NCBI RefSeq assembly: GCF_024972735.1
Contig: NZ_CP087723.1
Span: forward strand, 248,001-312,000
Direction: 5' to 3'
DNA: 64,000 nt
DNA from: Halalkaliarchaeum sp. AArc-CO
Lineage (GTDB): Archaea > Halobacteriota > Halobacteria > Halobacteriales > Haloferacaceae
Made by a program: the position numbers and the translations under genes. Shown here in pieces: positions 51,470-60,058 of this stretch (the first letter of the stretch is position 1; each line of letters begins with the position of its first letter). Below the pieces are notes generated by a model. That model searched no databases. It had not been told where the DNA came from and saw nothing but the letters and a program-made list of their open reading frames with translations.

Positions 51470-52249
51470 ATGGGGGATCCGCACGGGCCGGACGCACGGA
51501 TCGAGTCGTCACAGAACGGATCGGCGCAAAACGGATCGGCGCAAAACGGATCGGCGCAAAACGGAACGGCGCAAAACGGATCGGCGCAAAACGGAACGGC
51601 GCAAAACGGAACGGCGCAAAACGGATCTGCGCAAAACGGATCGGCGCAAAACGGATCGAAGACCGACCGTCCTCGGGCCGACGGGCGGGTCATCGCGATC
51701 TGTGGGGTTCCCGGTGTCGGAAAAACCACCACGGCCGAGTGGATCACCGACAACGTCGGCGGGCAACTCCTCCGGACGGACGTGATTCGAAAGGAACTGT
51801 TCCCTGATCCGTCGTACACGGCCGAGGAGCGCAGACGGACGTACGCCGAACTGTTCGACAGGGCGTTCGAGGTGGTCTCGACGGGTGAGGTGGCGGTGCT
51901 GGACGCCACGTTCGCGAGGCGACGCCACCGCGACTGGCTGCGGGAGCGCGCGGCCCAGGCGGACGTCGATATCGAGTTCGTCGAAGTGGAGTGTGCCGAA
52001 CCGGTCGTTCGCGACCGCATCGCGGCCCGCGAGGGGGCAAGCGACGCCGACTTCGAGGTGTACCTCTACTACCGGTATCGCTTCGAACCCGTCCGCGGCG
52101 AACATCTCACCGTCGATAACTCCGACGGGCTCGCGGAGACGTACGCCCAACTCGAGCAGTACTTCGGCGGCGTCGAGGCTGTAGGCGTCGAACGATCGGC
52201 GGAGACCGAGGGTCCGACGGAGATCGAACAGTCGAGCGAGGCGGAGTGA
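51470..52249 (+). CDS. P-loop kinase-like ATPase with AQNG-repeat N-terminus
   Basis: 259 residues. Residues 14-63 are ten units of xQNG(S/T), mostly AQNGS. The folded part starts at about 70: Walker A CGVPGVGKTT, TDVIRKELF, AVLDATFARRRHRDWLRERA, then RIAAREGASDADFEVY. This is the small-molecule kinase/zeta-toxin-like group (COG0645 style); the substrate is unknown. The tail ends in an acidic repeat. The repeats are a flexible linker and may vary among strains. ATG chosen just before the repeats; an internal start would lack them. Confidence 0.8.
   Translation: MGDPHGPDARIESSQNGSAQNGSAQNGSAQNGTAQNGSAQNGTAQNGTAQNGSAQNGSAQNGSKTDRPRADGRVIAICGVPGVGKTTTAEWITDNVGGQLLRTDVIRKELFPDPSYTAEERRRTYAELFDRAFEVVSTGEVAVLDATFARRRHRDWLRERAAQADVDIEFVEVECAEPVVRDRIAAREGASDADFEVYLYYRYRFEPVRGEHLTVDNSDGLAETYAQLEQYFGGVEAVGVERSAETEGPTEIEQSSEAE
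51509..51658 (+). repeat. 15-base minisatellite, ten copies (AQNGS units)
   Basis: Unit GCGCAAAACGGATCG or GCGCAAAACGGAACG, in frame in the kinase gene. Because 15 is a multiple of three, copy number changes keep the frame. Both alternatives (Ser or Thr) are intermixed. Confidence 0.92.
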
Positions 52250-52294
52250 CTGAGGAAGGAATCCCTTTTGCCCCTCGATTCCGGAGGGGGTGAC

Positions 52295-54160
52295 GTGCAA
52301 CCGTCCCGGCTGTTCGAGGCGTTCCCGGCGCCCTCCTACCGCGGCAACCAGGAGTCGGCACTGTCGGCGATAGAAGACGCCTTCGAGGCCGGCAACGAGG
52401 TGGTGCTCGTGCGTGCGCCCACCGGCAGCGGGAAGTCGCTGCTCGCGCGGGCGATCATGGGCTGTGCGCGCCGGGCCGAAAACGCCGACCCCCACCAGGC
52501 AACGGGCGCGTATTACACAACGCCGCAGGTCTCACAGCTCGAGGATGTCGCCGAGGACGACCTGCTGTCGGACCTGAACGTCATCCGCGGCAAGTCCAAC
52601 TACACCTGCATTCTCCAGGGGGAACGGGACACGCCGGTCGACCGGGCCCCCTGTGCCCGCCGGCAGGGGTTCGACTGCAGCGTCAAACACCGGTGTCCCT
52701 ACTACGGCGACCGGGCGATCGCTTCCGCCCGCCGGTACGCCGCGACAACGCTGGCGTATTTCATGCAGACCGCCGGCTCGGAGGTGTTTCGCAAGCGGGA
52801 CGTCGTGGTCATCGACGAGGCGCACGGGCTCGCCGAGTGGGCCGAGATGTACGCCACGATCGAACTCTCGCCCGACCGCGTTCCGGTGTGGGACGGCGTC
52901 GGCGTCCCGGACGTCCACGGCGACACCCGAGAGAATGAGGGCGCGCTCGATCGGACGGCCCGGTTCGCCGAGACGCTCGTGGGGGTCTGTGAGCGCGCGA
53001 AAGACGACCTGCTCTCGAAGCCGGAGCTCACCCCCGCCGAGGCTGCCCGGCGCGACCGGCTCCAGGAGTTGATCTCGGAGCTCGGCTGGTTCCTGGAGGC
53101 GTACCGCGATCCCGACAGCACGACCACGTGGGTCGTCGACCAACCCGACGGCGAGGGATCGTCCATCACGATCAAGCCGCTGGATCCGGCGCGGTATCTC
53201 AGACACACCGTCTGGGATCGGGGAAACCGGTTCGCGCTGCTGTCGGCGACGATCCTCTCGAAGGACGCGTTCTGCCGGAGCGTCGGGCTCGACCCCTCGA
53301 CGGTCGCGCTCGTCGACGTCGAACACACGTTCCCGCTCGAGAACCGGATGCTGTACGACGTCACGCAGGGGAAGATGACGTTCGAGCACCGCGATTCGAC
53401 GATCCCGAAGATCGCTCGATTGCTGGTCCGTCTCATGGCGGAACATTCCGACGAGAAGGGAATCGTCCACGCCCACTCGTATGCGATCGCCGGCCGCCTG
53501 TCGGACCGCCTCGCCGAAATGGGCGTCGCCGCCCGGGTGCGAACTCACGACCGGCACGACCGCGACGACGCCCTCGAGGCGTGGAAGGCGACCGACGACC
53601 CGGACGTCTTCGTCTCCGTCAAGATGGAGGAGGCGCTCGACCTCCGGGACGAGCTCGCCCGGTGGCAGGTGATCTGCAAGGCGCCGTACCTCAACACCGG
53701 CGACTCCCGGGTCGCCAGACGGCTCGAGGACGGGCAGTGGGCGTGGTACCACCGGGTCGCGCTGCGGACCGTGATCCAGGCGTGCGGTCGGATCGTCCGG
53801 GCACCCGACGACTTCGGGGCGACGTACCTCGCCGACTCGTCGCTTCTGGATCTGTTCGACCGCGCGGAGGCCGACGTCCCCCCGTGGTTCGCCGACGCGA
53901 TCGACGCGATGGAACGCCCCGATCTCCCGGAGTTCGATCCGGCGGCGGCGCTGTCGGGGATCGACGCAGCGCCCGGCGGGACCGGGGGTCACCGGAGTCG
54001 TGGGTCGAACAGCTCTACTCGGGGAGGACCGAGCCGTCGAGACTCCGCCGGCAAGAGCGGTGGAGCGCCGGCGAACAGCGACGGGACGTCGGCGACTCGC
54101 GACGATGAGAGGCCGTCCTCCAGAAAAGACCACCCGCTCTCGGACGTCTGGGGCGAGTGA
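52295..54160 (+). CDS. XPD/DinG-like superfamily 2 DNA helicase
   Basis: 621 residues. Walker A VRAPTGSGKSLLARA, DEAH box VVIDEAHGLAEWA, later motifs SATILSKDAFC and QACGRIVRAPDDFG. Four cysteines between motifs I and II (CILQGER, CARRQGFDC, CPYYGD) fit the [4Fe-4S] cluster of XPD/DinG helicases that unwind 5'-3'. The last 70 residues are disordered. I prefer the GTG at 52295, preceded by GGAGGGGG, to a TTG 27 bases earlier. In repair or replication-conflict resolution, substrate undefined. Confidence 0.87.
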   Translation: MQPSRLFEAFPAPSYRGNQESALSAIEDAFEAGNEVVLVRAPTGSGKSLLARAIMGCARRAENADPHQATGAYYTTPQVSQLEDVAEDDLLSDLNVIRGKSNYTCILQGERDTPVDRAPCARRQGFDCSVKHRCPYYGDRAIASARRYAATTLAYFMQTAGSEVFRKRDVVVIDEAHGLAEWAEMYATIELSPDRVPVWDGVGVPDVHGDTRENEGALDRTARFAETLVGVCERAKDDLLSKPELTPAEAARRDRLQELISELGWFLEAYRDPDSTTTWVVDQPDGEGSSITIKPLDPARYLRHTVWDRGNRFALLSATILSKDAFCRSVGLDPSTVALVDVEHTFPLENRMLYDVTQGKMTFEHRDSTIPKIARLLVRLMAEHSDEKGIVHAHSYAIAGRLSDRLAEMGVAARVRTHDRHDRDDALEAWKATDDPDVFVSVKMEEALDLRDELARWQVICKAPYLNTGDSRVARRLEDGQWAWYHRVALRTVIQACGRIVRAPDDFGATYLADSSLLDLFDRAEADVPPWFADAIDAMERPDLPEFDPAAALSGIDAAPGGTGGHRSRGSNSSTRGGPSRRDSAGKSGGAPANSDGTSATRDDERPSSRKDHPLSDVWGE

Positions 54161-54184
54161 CGTCGAGGCGCGGCGCCGGTGCCC

Positions 54185-54268
54185 CTACAGGAGCGTGACG
54201 CCCCACGCGACCATGGAAGTCACCATGAGGACGGCGAAAAACAGCGCGAACCATTTTTGGCGATCCAT
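54185..54268 (-). CDS. 27-residue membrane peptide
   Basis: Frame ATG at 54268 to TAG at 54187-54185: MDRQKWFALFFAVLMVTSM then VAWGVTLL. Almost the whole peptide is one hydrophobic helix following a DRQKW start. Similar tiny proteins occur in haloarchaea as far as I recall, with no known function. It lies alone between the helicase and NMD3 genes; AT-rich sequence 54270-54300 (TTTATTGAG) supplies a possible TATA box on the minus strand. Confidence 0.5.
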   Translation of the reverse strand: MDRQKWFALFFAVLMVTSMVAWGVTLL

Positions 54269-54351
54269 ATACGTCGGTATGCTACTTTCTCAATAAAGTC
54301 TTTCGAGGGATGATGGCTGCCCGTGCCGGTTTCGAGAACGGATGGCCCTTT

Positions 54352-55473
54352 TCAGTAGAGCTCGGACTCGCCGTTTTCGGGAAGCACGTGCAGGCCGGCC
54401 CGACTTTTCAGTACCGCGACGGTTTCGGCGTCGTCGGGGACGTAGTCGGGTCGGGCGATGGTCTTCGCTTCGTACGTCTCGGGATCGAGAACCTGTATCG
54501 CGTGTTCGTCCTCGACCGCGACCACCGTCGTCTCCTGGGCGTCCTCGTGGTCGCCCAGCTTCCGGGCGTCCGGTGCGATTCCGTCCTCGTAGTCCGCCTC
54601 GTACTGTTCGCCGGTGGTGAGCCGGACGCCTTTCAGGTTCCCACGGACGCTCCGGACCAGCACCGGTCCTTCGTCGTCGAGGTCGATCACGTCGCCCGGT
54701 CGATACCGCGGCAGTCGGACCGCAAACGTGACCCGGTACACCTCGTTGCCGTCGCTGTCCTCGGTGACCAGCGTGGCGTGGTCCTCGACGGTCCCGCCGA
54801 GCTCCTCGATTATCCGGGCGGAGACGCCCCGGCCGAGCTGGTTCCTCGACAGCTTGATGTCGACGCCGTCGTCCGTCTCCGTCACCTCCGTGATGAACGC
54901 GTCCCGGCTGCCTGTCTCCTCCCGAGCGGCGACGTACGACTCGGCGATCTCGACGGCACGGGTGGTCTCTTCGCTCGTCGGGGCTCGGTTGTCGGCCCTG
55001 ATCTGGATGACGCTCGCGTAGTATCCTCCCGCAATGCGACCACAACGTTTGCAGGTTCCAGAGCCGATCTTGACGGGGACAGTCACCGACTCCTGACGGA
55101 GCGTCCCCCGGACGATTCCGGAGAACTCACAGTGCATCCGGATCGTGGTGGCGTCGACCTGCTCGGGCTCGACGCCCCACTGGACGTCCCGGGCGTTCAC
55201 GTGGACCCCGAGCCCCTCGGTGACGGCGTCGACCGCGACGTCGGTGTAATCGCGGGCGCCGACGTCGACCCACTGGTTGCCCCTGTGGACGGCGCCACAG
55301 CCCGAACAGACCTGAATTTCGATCCGGTCGGGAGCGTCGATGAGGTCGAAGTCTTCGAAGTAACAGTCGTCACACAGTTTCTCGTCCCGGTCGCGCGGCT
55401 GGCCCGGCAGCGGCTCCTCGCGCGCGTCGACCGCGCTGCCACACCGCGGACAGAACTCCCGGGACTCGCTCAT
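54352..55473 (-). CDS. nmd3: NMD3 family ribosome-associated protein
   Basis: 373 residues. Four or more zinc pairs: Cys8/11, Cys34/37, Cys56/59 and Cys142/145. C-terminal half is beta-rich (RPRYRPGDVIDLDDEGPVLVRS). In eukaryotes NMD3 escorts 60S subunits; the archaeal protein probably acts in large-subunit maturation or anti-association. Start ATG at 55473 (MSESREFCPRCG). The gene stands between the 27-residue peptide and the cupin gene. Confidence 0.9.
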   Translation of the reverse strand: MSESREFCPRCGSAVDAREEPLPGQPRDRDEKLCDDCYFEDFDLIDAPDRIEIQVCSGCGAVHRGNQWVDVGARDYTDVAVDAVTEGLGVHVNARDVQWGVEPEQVDATTIRMHCEFSGIVRGTLRQESVTVPVKIGSGTCKRCGRIAGGYYASVIQIRADNRAPTSEETTRAVEIAESYVAAREETGSRDAFITEVTETDDGVDIKLSRNQLGRGVSARIIEELGGTVEDHATLVTEDSDGNEVYRVTFAVRLPRYRPGDVIDLDDEGPVLVRSVRGNLKGVRLTTGEQYEADYEDGIAPDARKLGDHEDAQETTVVAVEDEHAIQVLDPETYEAKTIARPDYVPDDAETVAVLKSRAGLHVLPENGESELY

Positions 55474-55515
55474 GAAACCTGATAGCCGATTAGCGGATAA
55501 AAGGGACTCGGAGTT

Positions 55516-55602
55516 ACGGCGGAATCACGGGGGAGTCACGGCGGAATCACGGGGGAGTCACGGCGGAATCACGGGGGAGTCACGGCGGAATCACGGCGGA
55601 GT
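55516..55602 (+). repeat. 22-base tandem repeat upstream of the cupin gene
   Basis: Nearly four copies of ACGGCGGAATCACGGGGGAGTC, each itself composed of two similar 11-base halves, between the divergent nmd3 and cupin genes. It ends one base before the cupin TATA box (GTATTATC, 55601-55608), so copy number could set promoter strength or hold a regulator. Confidence 0.85.
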
Positions 55603-55608
55603 ATTATC
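55601..55608 (+). promoter_or_regulatory. TATA box of the cupin gene
   Basis: GTATTATC, 25-32 bases upstream of the ATG at 55633, so the transcript should be leaderless or nearly so. Confidence 0.5.
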
Positions 55609-55632
55609 AGTCTCTATCTCGAGACGTGGAAC

Positions 55633-56034
55633 ATGTCCACCGGCTTCAGCATCGTCGATCCCGAGGAGGTCCCGACAGCGCAGTTCGACACCTGTGAAAC
55701 TCAGGTCAGAAAGCTAACCGAACCGCTCGGAGCGGTTGAATTGCGGGTGAATCAGGTGATCGTCGAGCCGGGCGAGGTGACCACGCCCCACACCCACGAG
55801 GGTCAGGAGGAGGTGTTCGTTGCGATGACCGACGGCCAGATTTCGATCGACGGGGAGGTTCACGAGGTTCCGGCGGGTGGCGTCGTCCGGGTGCATCCCG
55901 ACACCGTCCGGAATCTCTGTAACCACACCGAGAACCATACCGAGGAGACGCACGTCTGGCTCGCGTTCGGCGCCCCGCCGGTGGGCAGCGTCGACGATTT
56001 CGGTGCCTACGTCGTCGTCGACGAGGACGAGTGA
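55633..56034 (+). CDS. cupin-fold protein
   Basis: 133 residues. Cupin motif 1 is THEGQEEVFVAMTDGQISIDG with metal-binding His and Glu (TPHTHEGQEE). Motif 2 is PAGGVVRVHPDTVRNLCNHT, with the third ligand His at the middle. A metal site of His2-Glu-His type can be assembled. Substrate unknown; many such proteins bind or isomerise sugars and small acids. ATG at 55633. Confidence 0.83.
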   Translation: MSTGFSIVDPEEVPTAQFDTCETQVRKLTEPLGAVELRVNQVIVEPGEVTTPHTHEGQEEVFVAMTDGQISIDGEVHEVPAGGVVRVHPDTVRNLCNHTENHTEETHVWLAFGAPPVGSVDDFGAYVVVDEDE

Positions 56035-56090
56035 TCGCCCCCGGGATCGCTCCTCGCAGACCATACGTTCCCCTCGAGTTCGGAGATCTC

Positions 56091-56513
56091 TCAGTCGAAC
56101 AGTTCATCGAGGCGGAATCGTCTCTCGAACGGCTCGACTGCAAACTCGATGTCGGCCTTTCGGATCGTGACGTGGAGACTTCCGGTTTCCTCGCGAACGT
56201 CCCACTCGTAGCCACGCTGCCGATCGTCGGTGCTCACGTCCACCGAATACGTCACGCCGGTGTCCACGAGTATCCGTTCGCTCACCTCGGCCCCCTCGGT
56301 ATCGCGTGGCGAGACTGCAACCGTTTCCGAGACGAAGGTGGCACCGATTTCGTTCGTGATCTGGACCTCGACAGTTCGCCCGGTGTCGGTCCGGTTTTGT
56401 ATCCGGACAGTGCCTTCCTGTGGGAGCGCGGGGCGGATCCGGGTGTCGAGACAGCCCGACAGCAGGAGTACTCCCCCGGCGGACGTCGCCTTCAGGACCC
56501 CGCGACGATTCAT
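56091..56513 (-). CDS. Tat-dependent lipoprotein, unknown
   Basis: 140 residues. MNRRGVLKATSAGGVLLLSGCLD combines a twin arginine and lipobox LSGC, so the mature protein is fixed to the outer face of the membrane through Cys21. The rest is beta-rich (GTVRIQNRTDTGRTVEVQITN, TYSVDVSTDD) and looks like an immunoglobulin-like or beta-sandwich domain. No known function. Divergent from the htpX-pspAB unit. Confidence 0.75.
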   Translation of the reverse strand: MNRRGVLKATSAGGVLLLSGCLDTRIRPALPQEGTVRIQNRTDTGRTVEVQITNEIGATFVSETVAVSPRDTEGAEVSERILVDTGVTYSVDVSTDDRQRGYEWDVREETGSLHVTIRKADIEFAVEPFERRFRLDELFD

Positions 56514-56595
56514 GTCACTGCCCGTATGTCCCTCACAAATATAGGCGTTCGGCGGTTTTCCTCGTCTGTCGCTACACCGTTGGGCCGAAACGGAG

Positions 56596-56603
56596 ATATT
56601 TAA
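56596..56603 (+). promoter_or_regulatory. TATA box of the second htpX gene
   Basis: ATATTTAA, 27-34 bases before the ATG at 56630, the spacing of a leaderless transcript. Confidence 0.6.
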
Positions 56604-56629
56604 CCGCGTTCGAACCGTTGTCCCAACGT

Positions 56630-57505
56630 ATGAACTGGAGTACCGACTGGGGGCTGAAAGGCCGGATGTTCTTTACGATGGCCCTGCTCGCAGTCCTGTA
56701 CGTCGTCTTCATCGGCGCCCTCTCGGTGGTCTTCGAGGGACGGATCCTGCCGATAATCCTCGTGTTCGGGCTGTTCTCGTTCGCACAGTACTTCTACAGC
56801 GACAAACTCGCGCTGTACAGTATGGGTGCCCGGACGGTCGAACCCGACGAGGCGCCAGAACTCCACCGGATGGTCGAACGCCTCTCCCAGCAGGCGGACC
56901 TCCCGAAGCCGACGGTGGCGGTGGCCGATTCACAGGTGCCCAACGCCTTCGCGACCGGCCGGAACCAGCGCAACGCCACCGTCTGTGTCACTCAGGGATT
57001 GATGGGGACGCTGGACCAGGAGGAACTCGAGGGCGTCATCGCCCACGAACTCGCCCACATCAAGAACCGCGACGTGATGGTGATGACCATCGCGTCGTTC
57101 CTCTCGACGATCGCGTTCATCATCGTCCGGTGGGGGTGGCTGCTCGGCGGCAACAACCGGCAGGGCGGCGCCCCCGTCATCGTTGCGATCGCGGTGTCGC
57201 TTCTGGTGTGGATCATCTCGTTTTTCCTCATCAGGGCGCTCTCGCGGTACCGCGAGTACGTCGCCGACCGCGGCGCGGCGGCGATCACCGGGAACCCGGG
57301 CGCGCTCGCCTCGGCGCTGTTGACCATCAACGGACGGATGGACCGCGTGCCGAAGGAGGACCTCCGGGAGCAAGCGGAGATGAACGCCTTCTTCATCATC
57401 CCGATCCGCTCGGGCTTCATCGGCAAAATCGCCTCGACGCACCCCCCCACCGAGGAGCGGGTCGACCGGCTCCGGGAACTCGAACGCGAGATGGAGACCG
57501 CCTGA
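56630..57505 (+). CDS. htpX: HtpX-like membrane zinc metalloprotease (paralogue 2)
   Basis: 291 residues. Zinc motif HELAH (His139, Glu140, His143) in VIAHELAHIKNRD, and the distal Glu in SRYREYVADRGA. Two N-terminal helices and two after the motif. SQVPNAFATGRNQRNATVCV is nearly the same as in paralogue 1. It is followed after 18 bases by pspAB, a pairing known from archaea and actinobacteria, so it is probably the membrane-stress protease of a PspA-like response. Confidence 0.92.
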   Translation: MNWSTDWGLKGRMFFTMALLAVLYVVFIGALSVVFEGRILPIILVFGLFSFAQYFYSDKLALYSMGARTVEPDEAPELHRMVERLSQQADLPKPTVAVADSQVPNAFATGRNQRNATVCVTQGLMGTLDQEELEGVIAHELAHIKNRDVMVMTIASFLSTIAFIIVRWGWLLGGNNRQGGAPVIVAIAVSLLVWIISFFLIRALSRYREYVADRGAAAITGNPGALASALLTINGRMDRVPKEDLREQAEMNAFFIIPIRSGFIGKIASTHPPTEERVDRLRELEREMETA

Positions 57506-57523
57506 TCGGCGGGAGACACGAGT

Positions 57524-58129
57524 ATGGGATTTTTCGACACGATTCGCGCGGTGCTGGGAACGAGCGCCGAGACTGACGCCTCCCGGGACGCAGACCCGGA
57601 GGACCTGTTCGGCATGTCGACCGCCTACCTCACGATGGAGGCGGACCTGGGGTACGACAACGCCGGCGAGGCGGCGCTGTGTTTCTCGGGCGTCGACTCC
57701 ACCGCCTTCGAGGCGGCCGTCGAAGAGGTGGAGGCGATCCTGGAGGCCGGCGAAATCGAGACCGGCACCGGCTTTCACCGGTACACCGACGACCACGGCT
57801 ACGAGTGGTTCGTTCTCGAGGACGACGACCCGGAGGATCTGGTGACGAGCATCCACTTCGCGGCCGACGAGTTCATCGAACAGGGGTTCGGTTCGCGGCT
57901 GCTGGCGGCGGTGTTCGGCTTCCGGAAGGGCGACACCCGGGCGTACTGGATTTACTCGTTCCGACGAGGGGCGTATTACCCGTTCGTCCCCGACGGCGAT
58001 CACGAACGTGATCAGCGGACGGAGTTCAAGCTCCAGTCGGTGCTCGACGGCGAACTCGCCGTCGAATCCGACGAGTCGTACTGGTATCCCCTCTGGCCCG
58101 ACACGCCGGGGGGCCATCCCTGGGAGTGA
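57524..58129 (+). CDS. pspAB: PspA-associated protein PspAB
   Basis: 201 residues. MGFFDTIRAVLGTS, then DPEDLFGMSTAYLTMEADLGY, IETGTGFHRYTDDHGYEWFVLEDDD, LVTSIHFAADEFIEQGFGSRLLAAVFGF and a C-terminus YWYPLWPDT, all as in the family. The second gene of the htpX-pspAB unit. The role is inferred from linkage to phage-shock/membrane-stress genes. No membrane segment. Confidence 0.85.
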   Translation: MGFFDTIRAVLGTSAETDASRDADPEDLFGMSTAYLTMEADLGYDNAGEAALCFSGVDSTAFEAAVEEVEAILEAGEIETGTGFHRYTDDHGYEWFVLEDDDPEDLVTSIHFAADEFIEQGFGSRLLAAVFGFRKGDTRAYWIYSFRRGAYYPFVPDGDHERDQRTEFKLQSVLDGELAVESDESYWYPLWPDTPGGHPWE

Positions 58130-59014
58130 TCACGCCGACGGATCGGACGGGTCCTCGAATAGCGACAGCACGTCGTTGACAGACTCGAGGACGGCGTCGG
58201 CGCCGGCGTCGGCGAACTTCCCGCGTCCCGTCTCGCCGGAGAGGCCGCCGGTGAGCACGCCGATCCCGTAGTACACCCGGTCGGGATCGGCGGCGTCGGC
58301 GTTCCGGGCGGTTTTCACGTCGTCGAGGGTGTCGCCGACGAACGCGATCCGGTCGGCGTCGAACAGCTCGGCGAGGGTCAAAAGCGCCTTCGGGTGGGGC
58401 TTTCCCTCCGCCCAGTCGTCCATCGTGAAGACGTGCTCGGCCGGGAGGTCCAGCCCCGCACGGTCGAGTGCGATTTCGGCTTCCGCGGCCGGGCGCCCGG
58501 TCACTACGCCGACGTCGAACTGGTCGGTCAGCCACTCGAGGGTGGCCGACTCGACGATCACCGGCTCGTCGTGGATGTAGCCCGGCGCGTCGAAGGGTGG
58601 CTCGCCCCCCTCGAGTTCGCGATAGAGATCAGCGCCCAGATACAGTGCCTGGAAAACTGCTTTGAGGCGGTCCCGGTCCCACTTGTCGCGGACCCGCGCC
58701 TGCGGAACGTTCGGCATCTCGGCGACGATCTGCTGTGCCGCCTCGAGGCCGCCTCCGCGCTGGTGAATCTCGTCGGTGAACTCCTCGACGTCCCAGCGGA
58801 GCCCCTCGCGGAACGCAAGCACGTACAGCGCGAGTGCGTCCGTGAGCTCCCAGTCGTTGTTGAACCCGCCGGCGTCCTTGAACGACTGTACGGCCTCCCG
58901 GGGAATCGTCCGTCCGTGGACCCGGTCGACGGTCTCGACGATGGCCCGCCTGTAGGAGTCGGCGACGTCGACGAGCACCCCGTCGACGTCGAGCACGACC
59001 GCGTCGACCTGCAT
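58130..59014 (-). CDS. HAD-superfamily phosphatase (TIGR01548-like)
   Basis: 294 residues. The nucleophile motif [22 protein letters not shown] has Asp8 and Asp10 as catalytic pair. Motif 2 is VVTGRP, motif 3 [14 protein letters not shown] with Lys, and motif 4 [11 protein letters not shown]. The cap domain of about 110 residues is helical. It agrees with a family of archaeal HAD proteins whose substrate is not established. ATG at 59014. Stops of this gene and pspAB abut (TGATCA). Confidence 0.85.
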   Translation of the reverse strand: MQVDAVVLDVDGVLVDVADSYRRAIVETVDRVHGRTIPREAVQSFKDAGGFNNDWELTDALALYVLAFREGLRWDVEEFTDEIHQRGGGLEAAQQIVAEMPNVPQARVRDKWDRDRLKAVFQALYLGADLYRELEGGEPPFDAPGYIHDEPVIVESATLEWLTDQFDVGVVTGRPAAEAEIALDRAGLDLPAEHVFTMDDWAEGKPHPKALLTLAELFDADRIAFVGDTLDDVKTARNADAADPDRVYYGIGVLTGGLSGETGRGKFADAGADAVLESVNDVLSLFEDPSDPSA

Positions 59015-59058
59015 ACGTCCGTGGGGGTCGCCGGGGAAAAAAAGCGTATCGGAGCCGG

Positions 59059-59481
59059 CTACTGTCGGACAACGTACACCACGCCCCCCTCGAGGTGATC
59101 GCGGTCGACCGGAATCACCGGTGCTTCGAACCCGAGCGTCGTAAACGAGAGGTCGGCGCCGACGCGTCGGGCCAGCTGTCGGCTCGGACGCTGGAGTTCG
59201 GCCGGCAGGTTTCGGGCGTAGACGGCGTCGACATCGTATTCGGGAGGGAGCTGCCGCCGATCGGCGAGGGAGACGACGTCGGCGTGAACCACCGTCACGC
59301 CCGTCGGGGTCTCGGCTCGGGTCTCGGCCACGACCTCCGGGTCGACGTCGACCGCGACGACTCGGCAGCCGGCGTCCGCGAGGGCGGCGGCGACTCCCGG
59401 ACGGCGGCCGACGCCGACCTCGAGCAGGCTGTCGTAGCCGGCGAGCCGATCGGCGAGTTCGCGGTCGGGTGGGACTGTCAC
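59059..59481 (-). CDS. UPF0146 family protein
   Basis: 140 residues, start GTG at 59481. [31 protein letters not shown] looks like a methyltransferase-type nucleotide fold shortened by half. [30 protein letters not shown] follows. The family is small and archaeal, and the activity is unknown; SAM-binding residues are partly kept. Divergent from archaemetzincin with 39 bases between, sharing a promoter. Confidence 0.8.
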   Translation of the reverse strand: MTVPPDRELADRLAGYDSLLEVGVGRRPGVAAALADAGCRVVAVDVDPEVVAETRAETPTGVTVVHADVVSLADRRQLPPEYDVDAVYARNLPAELQRPSRQLARRVGADLSFTTLGFEAPVIPVDRDHLEGGVVYVVRQ

Positions 59482-59520
59482 GGCGCAACACTTACGAACG
59501 GCCGAACCAAAGCGCTTGCC

Positions 59521-60042
59521 ATGCGTTTCGACATCGTGCCCATCGGGGAACTCCCCGCCCAGGTGAAACGCGAGGCCTCCGCCGCGTTGCGGTCGGTGTA
59601 CGACTGCGAGGTGACGGTCCACGACGAGCAGTCGGTTCCCGAGGGCGCGTTCGACCAGTCCCGGAGCCAGTACCGGGCCGAAGAGTTCATCGAGCTCGTC
59701 GGCCGGGTCGGAGCCGGCGAAAAGAACATCGGAATCACCGCCCGGGACCTCTACTACCGGCGCCGGAACTACGTGTTCGGGCTGGCGTATCTCAACGGCA
59801 ACGGCTCCGTGATCTCTACGTATCGGCTCCAGACCTCCTCGGACGGCGGCATCTCCTCGAAACCTCACTCGGAGGTGTTCGCCGATCGCGTCCGCAAGGA
59901 GGTCGTCCACGAGATCGGCCACACGCTCGGGCTGGAACACTGCGACAACAACAAGTGCGTGATGTCGTTTTCGCCGACGGTCCGGGAAGTCGACGTCAAA
60001 GAGGAGAACCTCTGCGGAAGCTGCTCGCGGACGATCCGGTAG
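59521..60042 (+). CDS. amzA: archaemetzincin
   Basis: 173-residue soluble metalloprotease. The zinc motif HEIGHTLGLEHC gives His130, His134, His140 with Glu131 as base. A second zinc is held by Cys141, Cys146, Cys165 and Cys168. N-terminus MRFDIVPIGELP matches the family. Physiological substrate unknown. No signal peptide. Confidence 0.92.
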   Translation: MRFDIVPIGELPAQVKREASAALRSVYDCEVTVHDEQSVPEGAFDQSRSQYRAEEFIELVGRVGAGEKNIGITARDLYYRRRNYVFGLAYLNGNGSVISTYRLQTSSDGGISSKPHSEVFADRVRKEVVHEIGHTLGLEHCDNNKCVMSFSPTVREVDVKEENLCGSCSRTIR

Positions 60043-60058
60043 GTCTAGCCGGCGGCTC

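Noticed and set aside
51430-52495. Repetitive frames (CADPF, GAKRI and RSVLR repeats) around 51.5 kb
   Set aside because: They are other-frame readings of the 15-base minisatellite inside the kinase gene.
55516-55602. Tandem repeat considered as CRISPR or replication-origin iterons
   Set aside because: Copies are contiguous without spacers and there is no Cdc6/Orc1 gene or ORB-like motif nearby.
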